NCBI GenBank assembly: GCA_040437565.1
Contig: JBDOQK010000006.1
Location: forward strand, 682,001-746,000
Reading direction: 5' to 3'
DNA from: Albugo candida
Taxonomy: Eukaryota > Oomycota > Peronosporomycetes > Albuginales
DNA length: 64,000 bases
The number at the start of each line of letters is the position of its first letter. Within the stretch, counting starts at the first letter, position 1. This document shows, piece after piece, positions 33,397 through 43,560 of the stretch. A model generated the notes under the pieces. It ran no database searches. It saw nothing but the letters and a program-made list of their open reading frames with translations, and was not told the DNA's origin. The translations under genes were made by a program, and so were the position numbers.

Positions 33397-33963
33397 TTAT
33401 TTGATGGGGATAGGTGGGCTGCAAGCAATGATCACGGATTCAAGATTGTTGCCGCGCTTATTAGCATGTACGACAAGGGAAATCTCTTTGACAAAGTGCC
33501 CTACGACGAAGTGGATTTTTTTTATCCCAATGGAGATTGTATGTGTTTTTCCATCATACAGCTTCAATGGGCTAGGAAATTGCACACTGAGATCGCCTTC
33601 TTCGTAGGCCCCCTTCTTTGTATTGCGACGACAATATTTTGATCGTTGATATTCAGATTTGGGCCCACAACTCAACAAAGAATCCAAATGCCCGCCCAAG
33701 TTTTCACATGTCTTGTAATTAGGGTTTTGTCTGGGTGCAGTATGATGCAAGTGCATTTTAACGTTGTGGTAGGAATACACATTCTCGTTTCCCTTGTGTA
33801 GTTTCAAAGTTACACTGAATTTTTGCTTAACCAAATCGAGGGTAGCATGCCCAGACACGTCCCCTCTAATCGAGTTGATTTTGAACGAATATGCGTCAGC
33901 TTTGGCAGAGTGCATGCAGCTTGAAAGTATAATGATAGCCAGGGTCTTAGATAGACGATTCAT
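33397..33963 (-). CDS. copper-only SOD-like secreted protein, copy B
   Basis: A single exon of 188 aa with a clear signal peptide (MNRLSKTLAIIILSSCMHSAKA, likely cleaved before DAYSF). The Cu/Zn-SOD pattern is present: VKMHLHHT (two Cu His), LGGHLDS (third), LVVHANK (fourth). The Cys are in KTCENLG and IIACS. As in copy A only the Asp of the zinc site remains (YEEGDLSVQF), the electrostatic loop is nearly absent, and the active-site Arg is not seen (SVIIACS). The two proteins align along their whole length (YSYHNVKMHLHH versus YSYNTVKVHLHH). It lies in opposite orientation to copy A, about 7.5 kb away, in gene-poor DNA. Extracellular superoxide handling at the host interface is a reasonable inference. 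Confidence 0.8.
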   Translation of the reverse strand: MNRLSKTLAIIILSSCMHSAKADAYSFKINSIRGDVSGHATLDLVKQKFSVTLKLHKGNENVYSYHNVKMHLHHTAPRQNPNYKTCENLGGHLDSLLSCGPKSEYQRSKYCRRNTKKGAYEEGDLSVQFPSPLKLYDGKTHTISIGIKKIHFVVGHFVKEISLVVHANKRGNNLESVIIACSPPIPIK

Positions 33964-36167
33964 ATCTCAGTGTTTGATGTTTATTGATTGGAAAGTTCAA
34001 TTGTGAGGAAAATGTGTTCTGGTGATCTCCTTCGAAATCAAGTCCCACAAAGTCTGGACTGACGGACGAAGACGCCAACCTATACCGTGTTCTCAGTTTA
34101 CAGCTAAGGGTATTCCTCAGTTTACCTTTCAGTGAGACAGCAGGAAGAGCAAGTCTCCAAAGCTGTGAAGTAGTAACATGCATTCGAGTCACTACGATGG
34201 GATAAAAAGACGATAATTATCAGTAAAGGCGAGAGTATCCGGCTGATCAGTTCTCCGCGAGTTCTCGAGTTGCTAAAAGAGCGATTTGTACGCACCTCTG
34301 ACAAAATTATAACGCTGATTATACGGTCCAGGTAGAAATTAAACGAGGTATTCGTGTCACTTGATGTAAAGGCTTGCGTCCAAAGCATAAACCCCTACTT
34401 TCGTTACGCANNNNNNNNNNNNNNNNNNNNNNNNNNNNNNNNNNNNNNNNNNNNNNNNNNNNNNNNNNNNNNNNNNNNNNNNNNNNNNNNNNNNNNNNNN
34501 NNNNNNNNNNCGCATACCCACTTGTCAGATGACGCATAGCTTTACGCTGTTGGAAGGTTTTTTTTTTGTCGATCTTTCCTGCCAAATAAATCTTACGATG
34601 GCTACAGAGACTATACTGACGGTTGCAAAAACGACAACGTTTTCGAACGTTGATTTGATTACCTACGAGTCATCTTGTTTACACAGCAACGAGAACTAAC
34701 GAGGGAAGAGATATATATAGACCCGGGAAGCAATATACTACGCTTATATGAAAACACGCAACGCATGCTTTTAATCTATCGCTAGGTTGTGATTTTTGAT
34801 CAAAAGTATGGTCTGAAAACCGCTTGAAAAATTGTGGCATGTCATTATGCAAATTTCTGTCGACAGCGGCAGTCATCTCTCGTACAATATTAGAAGCCCA
34901 TTCCGGCCGAACGCACTCGACCTGTTTTGAGCAGCTGTCTTATGCAAAAGCCTCATATGGGTTTTCGGAAGAAGGCATGTATGCAACTTTGAGCGAGAGA
35001 GACTAGTATCAGCAGACTCATAGCCCAAGAAACAACAACTAGTTATCTCGACAGGACTTTTACTTGAAAATATGGCCTCTTCGCTGAGATTCCCAACAAA
35101 ATGGAAATTGTCTCTCACAATTGATATTTGAGGTCAGGAGGCTGAGCTTTGCAATGGATACAGCACCCGGGCCATTGCAGATTAGTATTACGTTGACTAT
35201 TTCGATAACTCTTCTATCCTGGATGCCTGTTATGGAAAGCTAATGCCAAAGAAGATAAGAGTATACTCTCTGATGGGTCTTCGGTGACGTTGTCGGTGGA
35301 CTTTGCTGAGCAACTGTATCTATCGTCTCGTTGGAAGCATCAATAGTGATACTTCCATGAATCATGGTGGGAGACCTTCGTTTGCAGAAACAATGTATAA
35401 GGAATAGAGAGTAATAATGAAGATTTTTGTAAGGATGGTTCAACCAACTACCTTCTGATCCGACTTGTGTGAGAATCTCAATGGAAAGATGAAATCCAAT
35501 CTACAGATGATAGAATGATCTCTGAAGCGTAAGCTGTCGCATTTTCAATGATGCGCAACCGGAGACGTCGCGGCTTGCTTAACCGACATGATTACGCACA
35601 GCAAAATTTGGAATCACTCACAATTCACGACAATATGTATTGTAAGACAGACTGCGACCTTGATTTATTGAGGATGGAAGATTAATCTCACAAACCGCCT
35701 CGATTGATAATACTGCGACTCTAATAGCATATTTCATCTCTGGTCCAAATTTTCACATCGAATTTCCACCGCAATACAGTAAACAAGTGATCGACTACAT
35801 GCTTGCTCCCAAAGGCACTAAATTTCTCTTGAGGACTAATTATATCGATCTCTTATCTGAAGCCAACGCTTATTGTTGGAACACGTTCGCAAAGCTGAAA
35901 AGATGCAAGATACTAAGTCCTCGCTCAGCCGGTTTATGATCAAGCAATATCTCTTTGACAAACATGAAACCATTGAATCAAAAATGTAATGCACTTTCTT
36001 AAGACACCACGGTGCGGGTTTTGGATCCTTATCACCTTTCGTCTAAACTCAAATGTCGTCTTTATCCAGTTTGAATGTTCCTCCATAGACATCAACGTCC
36101 ATTTATAATCAGGCAACACGTACGTCTCATTTTGCCTTCTGTAACATAGCTGCGTCGAAGTTTTTCT
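33964..36167. other. gene-poor stretch with one gap and one orphan open piece
   Basis: No complete gene. The gap 34411-34510 has flanks sharing only a few bases. On the plus strand 35668-35938 reads open for about 90 codons with protein-like composition (HIEFPPQYSKQVIDYMLAP, LLRTNYIDLLSEANAY). It has no ATG near its start and no convincing splice acceptor, so it may be an exon or relic of an unrecognised gene. Confidence 0.45.
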
Positions 36168-37040
36168 CTAACTCACTAATGTGATTTCAGTATGTCGAGA
36201 TTGTCCGATAAACTCCAGAATTTTCGCTTTTGACTGCTCAAAATACTCAGGCAGTCCCAAAGGAAGACTATGAGCCCGTAGTCGTAGATCGTGGGATCCG
36301 ACAGCATGAAGACTACTCCATATTGTGTGTACATCATCGAACACGCTCGAAGATTCAAAATATGCAAATTTAACTGGAATCAGCAGCTGTATGCAGTTCA
36401 TTCTGTTTCAATTGAGAGCATTCGCCGGTGCAGATTAGCACACTCTCCTTTGCGAATCGCAGTGCAAGTCCCGTTAAGTTGTTTTCCTCATCGTCTGATC
36501 CTGATGTTGCGGATGAAAAGGAGTATTGATGGAGCTGTGGGGGATGAGCGTGGAATGTGATGGCAGCCTGACTNNNNNNNNNNNNNNNNNNNNNNNNNNN
36601 NNNNNNNNNNNNNNNNNNNNNNNNNNNNNNNNNNNNNNNNNNNNNNNNNNNNNNNNNNNNNNNNNNNNNNNNNTGCAAATTTAACTGGAATCAGCAGCTG
36701 TATGCAGTTCATTCTGTTTCAATTGAGAGCATTCGCCGGTGCAGATTAGCACACTCTCCTTTGCGAATCGCAGTGCAAGTCCCGTTAAGTTGTTTTCCTC
36801 ATCGTCTGATCCTGATGTTGCGGATGAAAAGGAGTATTGATGGAGCTGTGGGGGATGAGCGTGGAATGTGATGGCAGCCTGACTGAACAAAAGTCTCCAT
36901 AGACACTCCTGGATGTCTGACGATGGGCTGAACACATCATGAGGCACTATAGCGAAATGAGTTGAAACAAGAGCTCTTCCATTTCCACAAAGAGCTATAT
37001 GATGAAGACATTTTGTCAATGATGGATACCCGCGTTCCAT
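36168..37040 (-). pseudogene. uncharacterised minus-strand gene or relic split by a gap
   Basis: Two open pieces on the minus strand seem to belong together. One starts at ATG 37040 (MERGYPSLTKCLHHIALCG) and ends after a Ser/Glu-rich run. The other ends at 36168 (VGSHDLRLRAHSLPLGLPEY). They are in different frames, and I cannot place a clean intron between them. The gap 36574-36673 with a 211-bp duplicate on each side (36363-36573, 36674-36884) falls between, so the true spacing is shorter. I do not recognise the family. It could be a real gene with an intron I missed, or a decayed one. Confidence 0.35.
36363..36884. repeat. 211-bp sequence on both sides of a 100-N gap
   Basis: 36363-36573 equals 36674-36884 around the 100-N gap 36574-36673. 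Unmerged contig overlap. Confidence 0.9.
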
Positions 37041-37699
37041 CTAGTTGGCTAGATCATCGGACATCTGAAAGCACCAATTAAATTGGGTTATTCAAAGTGC
37101 TGAATGAGGGCGACAAGATGGGTCTGGTTGGATGCGTGAAAAAAGCAGATGCAACTAGGAGAGGCTCGGTCTATGACTTTGATATCGATAAGTTAAGTAC
37201 AAACTTTGAGAGGGAGATGCTAACCGTCTCCCGGGTAAACAAACTCTCTTCTCTGCGCATTTATAATATGTATTAGCCCTGACCGTATCGAGAACACCTG
37301 TATAGCTGCAGTCACAACTCGAAGTGGCTCCTTTGAATATTATTCTTTTGTGAATGTTGGCGGAAGCCTAAGACTGCTTCAAGAAAAATACGGTCATGTG
37401 CTTTTATGTTACATAGATCCCGGGCAGGGCGCATTAGCGCAGGAGATATTTCACTCATCCCACTAAGAGTTAGCTATATACTTCGGAAGTAAGATGTATC
37501 TACGCGAAAGAAGTAATCAAAAATTCTTTACATCACACGTATCATGTGGGATGGGACACTCCTGTTTGCGCGATTTTGCGGCCTTCGTTCGAAAATGACG
37601 AGGGAAGCTGTACAGATGATTGTTTATATCGCTAATGAAGACACAATGCATTTTATCTAATTGTACTACATCTATACAACCAGCTTTTATTTTGCGTAG
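37041..37699. other. unassigned open pieces upstream of a protease relic
   Basis: Plus-strand frames of about 55 and 75 codons around 37100-37440 have protein-like composition (KKADATRRGSVYDFDIDKL; RSGSFEYYSFVNVGGS). They lack a start, and the splice options I tried do not keep frame. They may be the decayed 5' part of an unrelated gene. No family recognised. Confidence 0.35.
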
Positions 37700-38478
37700 G
37701 TGACCCATTCGGTTCGACAACAAGAATGAGGCTGTACAGTACTGTGCATCTTGGCAGTCACTCGAGCAGTACGGTACCGAGCTAATAGATTTGAACATTT
37801 ACAGGGAGAGCAAGCAATGATCAAAGAATTACAAAACGGTCCGATCATATGTGGAATTGCCTGTAATAAAGCATTTACTTTGATTTACAGCGCTGGCATT
37901 ATGAACGATACGACTGGGTGTATGGAGCTGGACCACGATGTCGAGATTGTCGGCTGGGGAGAAGAGAATGGTATAAAGTACTGGCATATTCGAAAGCGTG
38001 GGGTACTTTTTGGGGGGATGAATGGGTTCTGCAAGATTGTGCGGGGCAAATAATTTGGGGATTGAATCGACTGTCATTACGTTATCCCAGACATTACGGA
38101 AGATGAAGTCGTCTTGAAGAACATCCGATTTACGAAGGATCACATTACGGCATTCGTCCACTTCTATCGAAAGAGGCTCAGAAGCATCCAATTGCAAACA
38201 CTAGTGACATCACATGAGGTCACGAGCAAATGGTACAGCAAGAGAATGCGGTTGATGAAGATAATGAATAAAGCGATCCAGAAACTTATATGAACAGAAT
38301 TCTCGGTATGCAGCAGAATCTTGCATTACATGGCGAGGCGAAGAGTATTGGTATTGGATCCATCCACTCCCAGGCGCGGTGTCGCCAAAGCTCTGCTGTG
38401 TGCGGGATGTTTGGAATGATTGCTGGATATATTTTGATCAAGACAAATTTTAGGCGTTCGTACACGCGGATCCGTTAA
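37700..38478 (+). pseudogene. papain-family (C1A, cathepsin-like) cysteine protease relic
   Basis: Plus-strand pieces in all three frames line up in order with the C-terminal half of a papain-family protease: GEQAMIKELQNGPIICGI, then LDHDVEIVGWGEENGIKYW (the His motif), then AWGTFWGDE, then GFCKIVRG, then NNLGIES. An extension DCHYVIPDITEDEVV continues to a possible C-terminal membrane helix (CGMFGMIAGYILIKTNF). The frame changes at least three times within 120 bp around G-rich runs, and no catalytic-Cys segment is recognisable upstream. It is therefore a broken host gene, unless the breaks are base-call errors in homopolymers. Oomycetes carry several papain-family proteases, some with such tails. 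Confidence 0.75.
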
Positions 38479-38485
38479 GTTTTAT

Positions 38486-39365
38486 TTAGTTGTATTTTTG
38501 TGAAATGAATGATAGTATCGATGTTTGAACGAATCCCAAGTCTTGTTTCACAACGACGGGCTCAGTCAGGCTTCCTTTTCTTACATTCGCTCCTGGATTC
38601 ACGATCAGATCCGGGGTGATGTCGTCTAATACGGTGGAAACGTAATACGGATCTCTGCGAATTTTGGTGAATTCAGCCACATCTCGTAAAACGCGCAGAT
38701 ACGTTGCTCGTAGTTGAACCGGTTTGGCTAGAACAGCATCCATCTCGTCCACGCGGTCTTTGAAAAACCTCACATTTTCTGTCACGTCTTGAAATTGAGG
38801 TAGATTAAATTTCGCTCGATATATAAGTTTATCCAACTTTCTTCGATAAATGCAGTCCTACACTTTTGCGTACTCGTACTTTTGGTTCGTGATACTCCAC
38901 CACGTGCACCCGATAATCGAAACTCCAAATCCAGTAAAGTACGTGACCGGCTCCATGATGTCCCAACAGAAATGAAAGAAGGAGAGCCAAAAGTAGAGTT
39001 CAAATCCGCTCACAAGTGTTCCAGTGAGTAAATACAAGAAGCAACTCGAGCATCGTGCTGCACTTTTCTTCAGTTGTTGATACAGCTGTACAAAGTAGCT
39101 ACTTGGGGTTCCAAAGTCAGGATTTGTTATAGAATGTCGTCTCTTTTTTGTCGAAATTGTAGTGTGGAGTTTGGAGTCAATCCGATCGATTCATAGTACG
39201 CATCCAATACGAATTTTGTGTGCAAGAAAATGAAAGCCAGGTAGATCTTTGGCCGATGGCTTACCTTAAATTGATGACGATTCCCGTCTCCTGAAAGGAT
39301 TCCAAAAGTTTTGTAGCTTCTTTGTTTGAGTTACCGTGATCCACTCCAAGCTGGAAATACTCCTA
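38486..39365 (-). pseudogene. mitochondrial calcium uniporter (MCU) relic
   Basis: The minus strand encodes the MCU pore: a first membrane helix (ELYFWLSFFHFC), the selectivity motif WDIMEPVTYF, and the second helix (GFGVSIIGCTWWS). A basic matrix helix (RRKLDKLIYRAKFNLP) follows. Upstream are the matrix-domain pieces LGVDHGNSNKEATKLLE and YLAFIFLHTKFVLDAYY. An in-frame TAG lies between YEYAKV and DCIYRRK near 38865, and the upstream matrix pieces change frame. As assembled it cannot make a full MCU. MCU is the inner-membrane Ca2+ channel. The WDxxEP filter is intact, so decay is recent or the breaks are sequence errors. The product after the pore continues to a stop at 38486. Confidence 0.78.
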
Positions 39366-41024
39366 ATAAAAGATCCATGCACCACACGCTCAATCATTGG
39401 AATGAAAACATCAGGGATTGTGATACTCTAAGGGATATTTTCCAATGGGAAGCGTTTTCCAACGCGCCACGATATGAAATTATTGACGAGATACGAGCGA
39501 ATGACTTGGAGGTGCGCCAAGCTCAGCTCTAGAACCAAGTGCCAGATCTTGTGTGTTGACTACACAAAATTGAGCCTTCGTCATGAATTATTGGGTAGAT
39601 TACCGCGCTTGNNNNNNNNNNNNNNNNNNNNNNNNNNNNNNNNNNNNNNNNNNNNNNNNNNNNNNNNNNNNNNNNNNNNNNNNNNNNNNNNNNNNNNNNN
39701 NNNNNNNNNNNAAAAATGAATTTGTAGCGTGTCACGCTCGTTCCTCCGAATTACACCCTTTATCATTCGTATGGTTTTTGTATTCGGATGATTTGATTGA
39801 TGAACGACTTGTGTGCGATAGAAATGCCGGTAGCATACAAACTGCAATGGGCTGCACATGTGGAGACGGTACGGCCCGTTTTTCAATATTGCGCAAGCAT
39901 TTTGAAGAAGTGATACGATGGAATGCAATCTGTTGTGCAGAGAGGCACTTGAGTGCACGACAACGCTTCTCCTACTTGGACCCATTGGATTCTGCTATTC
40001 AACTTTTGCAATAAGGATTACCTCTGGTGGGTAGAAATATCTGCTGCGCATTTAGGTCACATTTATTGCGACGAGCTTTGTGCACGTGCCAGGTTTACTG
40101 GCCACCAGATCCCTCCGGTAACTATCTGTACATATCTGAAGAACTGCCGCAGGTTCAAGTATATGATATTCGGTCAAGAAAACCGCCGAGATGTCGAATG
40201 AGCTACAGCAAGAGACTTGTAAGAGATGTCCTTCACTATTTTCGGTGGAAATTGCTGTTTCATACATCCCACATTGCGATAATTGGGGGGGGGGGATTTC
40301 TCTTACGTTCTGCACCGATAAACACATCCATAATATTGTGAGACATCTTTTGAGCGACAGGAGTTGATCTCATGCACCCATAAATGTGTGTATGGGTAAG
40401 AAAGCTCAATCAGCTTCCAATCCGCAAGCATAGGTGCTTCTTGATCCGGAATAAGTGTCATAGCTTCGTGCCTTACTTCCGCGTGTCTTTCGGTGCAAAG
40501 GACTCCTTTGTAATGGTGACAGAGGATGCAGACCACCTTTACTAACCACGTTATTAGGATACTTCTATCGATGATTTTAGCCCACCTGGCCACTGGAACG
40601 AATTGCTCACTAGTTTTCTCCACATGTACGGTTGAAATTTCGGTTCATATCAGGTTGCTTCGTCAGACAAACTGCTTCACAGCTGAATACTTAAGTGTCA
40701 AGATGGATGGCCAGTCTTAGATCTACAGCTGATCCAGATCCAACCTTATTTTGTGTTTGTGACGCTTGTGTACGCAAAATCTTTTTTTGTTTTCAACTTG
40801 ATTCTGCGAAGCTGTTACCTGTATAGGAGGTCGAGCTTTTGGAGATCGTGTGAAGAATAGAGCTTCTACTGCTAAATTTATAGTATCTACTTTATTTATT
40901 CTTCGTCATTGAATGCTCTGCTCGATCTCCTCCATATTCAAATCACTTGCTTGTATTATAATATAGAAAGAAAAATGTTATCTTCTCTGTCGCTATGATC
41001 GGGCGGACTTGTAATGTATAATAC
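39366..41024. other. gene-poor stretch with a gap and unassigned frames
   Basis: The gap 39612-39711 has no flanking duplicate. Plus-strand frames around 39712-40014 (LYSDDLIDERLVCD) and 40027-40341, and a minus frame at 40303-40623 (CILCHHYKGVLC), look protein-like, but none has clear start, splice or family evidence. A run of ten Gs lies near 40287. Confidence 0.45.
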
Positions 41025-42553
41025 TTACACATTGTTTTCCTGTTCAAGTTGAATTTCAGCGCTTAAAAGCTCCCTCCGCTTGAGCCCTGCAACAATCCAA
41101 CGATGCATGAACATTGCAGCCTCATTCTGTTCACTTTCCAGATCAGCTTCTGTGATTTCACGATCGTTTTCCTTATCATATAAAAATGAAGCGGCCTGCG
41201 AGCACTTCTTAGCATTTAAAAATTCTTCATCGTTACTGACTGCTTCAAGTTTACACTGCAGTTGACTTTCACCAAAGCATTTCGCGAGAATGCTCCACTC
41301 TGGCTTTTCGTGCGCCGTAACATTTGTTTCAGAGAATGGATACCCAAGTAGCACGCACGATGAGTTGATCACTGAGAAGGAGGCTGATTTCGGGGGTGCA
41401 CTCCACGAGGATACTTGAGACAATAGCTTCGTGTTTTCCCTGAATATTGCCGTGAGAAAAGCAAATTTCATTTCGCTTTCTTTTATCGTCTTAGCGTGTT
41501 CCGAAAGACCTTGCACATCCCTCACTATGTTCTCGTCGTTAACGGAGATTCCTGTTTGCATTGCATCAAAAAATGCTTTCCATTCGACCTTCTTTGCTTC
41601 TTTTTGATCAATTTCGTCGAGATATAATCGATGCTCAATTTTTTCCAGACGTTCAATAAACAGATCGGTGATAGAAAGATACGTGTCGATATTTTGAGCA
41701 CTAAACGCACGAGCTTGACCCATCGTGTCCACTGAAATGACCACGGTTTCATCTTTTGTATGAGGCGAAGTAGGCTCTAATTCATTATATACATCTGCGT
41801 GCAGGTGCGATGGATAAGACAACGCACGAGTCAAATAAGCGCCGATCTTGGGTATGCCATAAAAGAACATTTTCGGTTCTCTCAAAACGTTTTCAATGTG
41901 AATGAAAGCAGGGAACTGATTGCTTGCTGAATCATCTTTAGAGTGCTCGCCGGATTCTTGGCTCAATTTTTTGCAAGCATCAAATGTAACTGAGCATTCA
42001 TTTTCTTTTGTATGCCGATTGATCAAAAGCGAGCTACTTTTTTTGGAGGAAGCAATCCAACGCAGAGTGCTGCTCCCGTCTTTGTGCACCATTAACTTTC
42101 CAATGTACGCTTCCTCTGCATCTGTGTACTGGATCAGCCAGCTCAGAATCACATCATATAGCATTGAAATTGTATCTGTTTCCATTTCAAGCTGTTCTCT
42201 TTTAATGGTTCTTTCAAAGCGCTCCTATAAAATCAGATACGATCTCTGTCAACTTTGAGACAGATATCATCTTCCATATATGATACCTTGTAATCACAAT
42301 CATTCCGTATAGCTATTTCTTCCTCCAAAGGGTCTTTTCTTTTTGTTGCAATTGAACCCTCTTGACTCACCAAATGTAATCGTTCCTTTTTTGCAATGTT
42401 CTCGTCATATCTGAGTAGATATTTTCCCAGGTATTCCACGGGATCATTTGGTTGGACAATTGCAAGTTGCTTGAAAGCTTCTGTGAGCGGATAATTAATT
42501 ACACTATGAAGAAGGTCACATTGCTCCATATCTGACATCTTCAGCTCCTCCAT
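41025..42553 (-). CDS. DPY30-motif plus GAF-like protein, probable radial spoke protein 2 homologue
   Basis: Two exons (42553-42287 and 42224-41025) with a 62-bp phase-0 intron encode 488 aa. A DPY30 dimerisation motif lies near the start (YPLTEAFKQLAIVQPNDPVE then YLGKYLLRYDENI). Further on, about residues 105-280, is a GAF-like region (AYIGKLMVHKDGSSTLRWIA; VVISVDTMGQARAFSAQNID). The rest is helical and charged. The DPY30+GAF pair is the plan of radial spoke protein 2 (RSP2) in the flagellar axoneme, so a role in zoospore flagella is likely. A strong GTAAGT lies at the stop codon region, so a short further exon cannot be excluded. It is divergently arranged with the next gene, the two ATGs 80 bp apart. 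Confidence 0.75.
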
Positions 42554-42633
42554 AACGGACGTGACTACTCACATCAGCTGGATATTCTCAGAGATTTCAT
42601 TCCAATTATCTCAATATTACAGTATCTCTAAAA

Positions 42634-43453
42634 ATGGTGACTGACGATGCGCTTTTAGAGCAATTTCGACAATTCACAAATGGTATGAAGGATTTACACA
42701 AGCACGTTGTGAAGCTAGCACGAATTCATGAATCCATGCGTGAATTCAATGCAACATTTGGAACCTTTCAGACCGTTATTCGTTTGCAGCAAGAATGTTT
42801 AACACATCCGGAAACTATTCGTAAAAAATCATCATTGTCGCTGGAATCGATTGTTGATGCAAAACCAGAAATTAATGACAGTGAAGTCACCCTGCCAGTG
42901 TCCAAACAGAGAGCGGATAACAAAGTAAATAAACGCCAAAGCACTGCACCGGTGAAAACCAATTTGAAAAAGCGAAAACGAACCGCTTTGAAGCAGAATA
43001 AAAATAAAGCATCGTCACAAACATCGCTTTCTAAAGTGTGGAATTGGGACAAAAGTAAGAAAACATATATGACCGAGTGCTGCTGAAGTTTTATTGCAAT
43101 TCTGACTGTCAGGCACACGCAAAAAAATTCCGAAAAAATATCAATCGAAAGAAGAGATGGACAAGCTTGAGACTTTGCTATTGTATCTCAAAAATCGGAG
43201 CGCAGGTCGAAACGCAGCAAATGGCTTGTACGTAACACTAATGTTTTTGGTAAATTTCAATTGCAACCTGTACTTTAGAACAATTGCGGAATTGGTTCGA
43301 CACAGTTGCATTTCGGTGATCCGTTGCAAGGAAATGCTACAAACTTTAATGAAACTGGAGTTGATCACAAGGAAGAAAGAGAAGCTGGTGAGATTTACGC
43401 TTGTATCATTAATCAATCCTTCTCAGTGCAAAATGTTCGGATTGATGCGATAG
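42634..43453 (+). CDS. possible Dam1-like kinetochore protein with C-terminal helix-turn-helix
   Basis: Three exons (42634-43054, 43113-43227, 43279-43453) encode 236 aa. The N-terminal 60 residues form a helix pair (FRQFTNGMKDLHKHVVKLA; RIHESMREFNATFGTFQ) that resembles the Dam1 subunit motif of the DASH complex (LxxIHESLxxFNxSFAxFLYG). A basic, Lys/Arg-rich linker follows. The C-terminal 75 residues (TIAELVRHSCISVIRCKEML, TLMKLELITRKKEKLVRFTL) look like a small winged helix. DASH rings couple kinetochores to microtubules. A winged helix on Dam1 would be unusual. The second intron is 51 bp and in frame, so it could be retained without a stop. Family call is tentative; the gene structure is good. 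Confidence 0.55.
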
Positions 43454-43560
43454 GGATTTCTGTACTCGCTACGTTCGTCTGCCGTGGCCACTTCCCAAAA
43501 CCCATAAAGTAAATCATAGAAACAAGTCGATTCATTGTTTCACATGCAGCTGTTCGTCTT

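Noticed and set aside
33018-33642. Plus-strand frames of about 125 codons
   Set aside because: They overlap the copper-only SOD-like gene antisense, or are Lys/Arg/Cys-rich without any domain.
37829-38197. Minus-strand frame of 122 codons
   Set aside because: It is antisense to the papain-family relic, whose motifs are specific and ordered.
39326-39532. Plus-strand frame that looks protein-like
   Set aside because: It starts without ATG and overlaps the uniporter matrix domain on the other strand.
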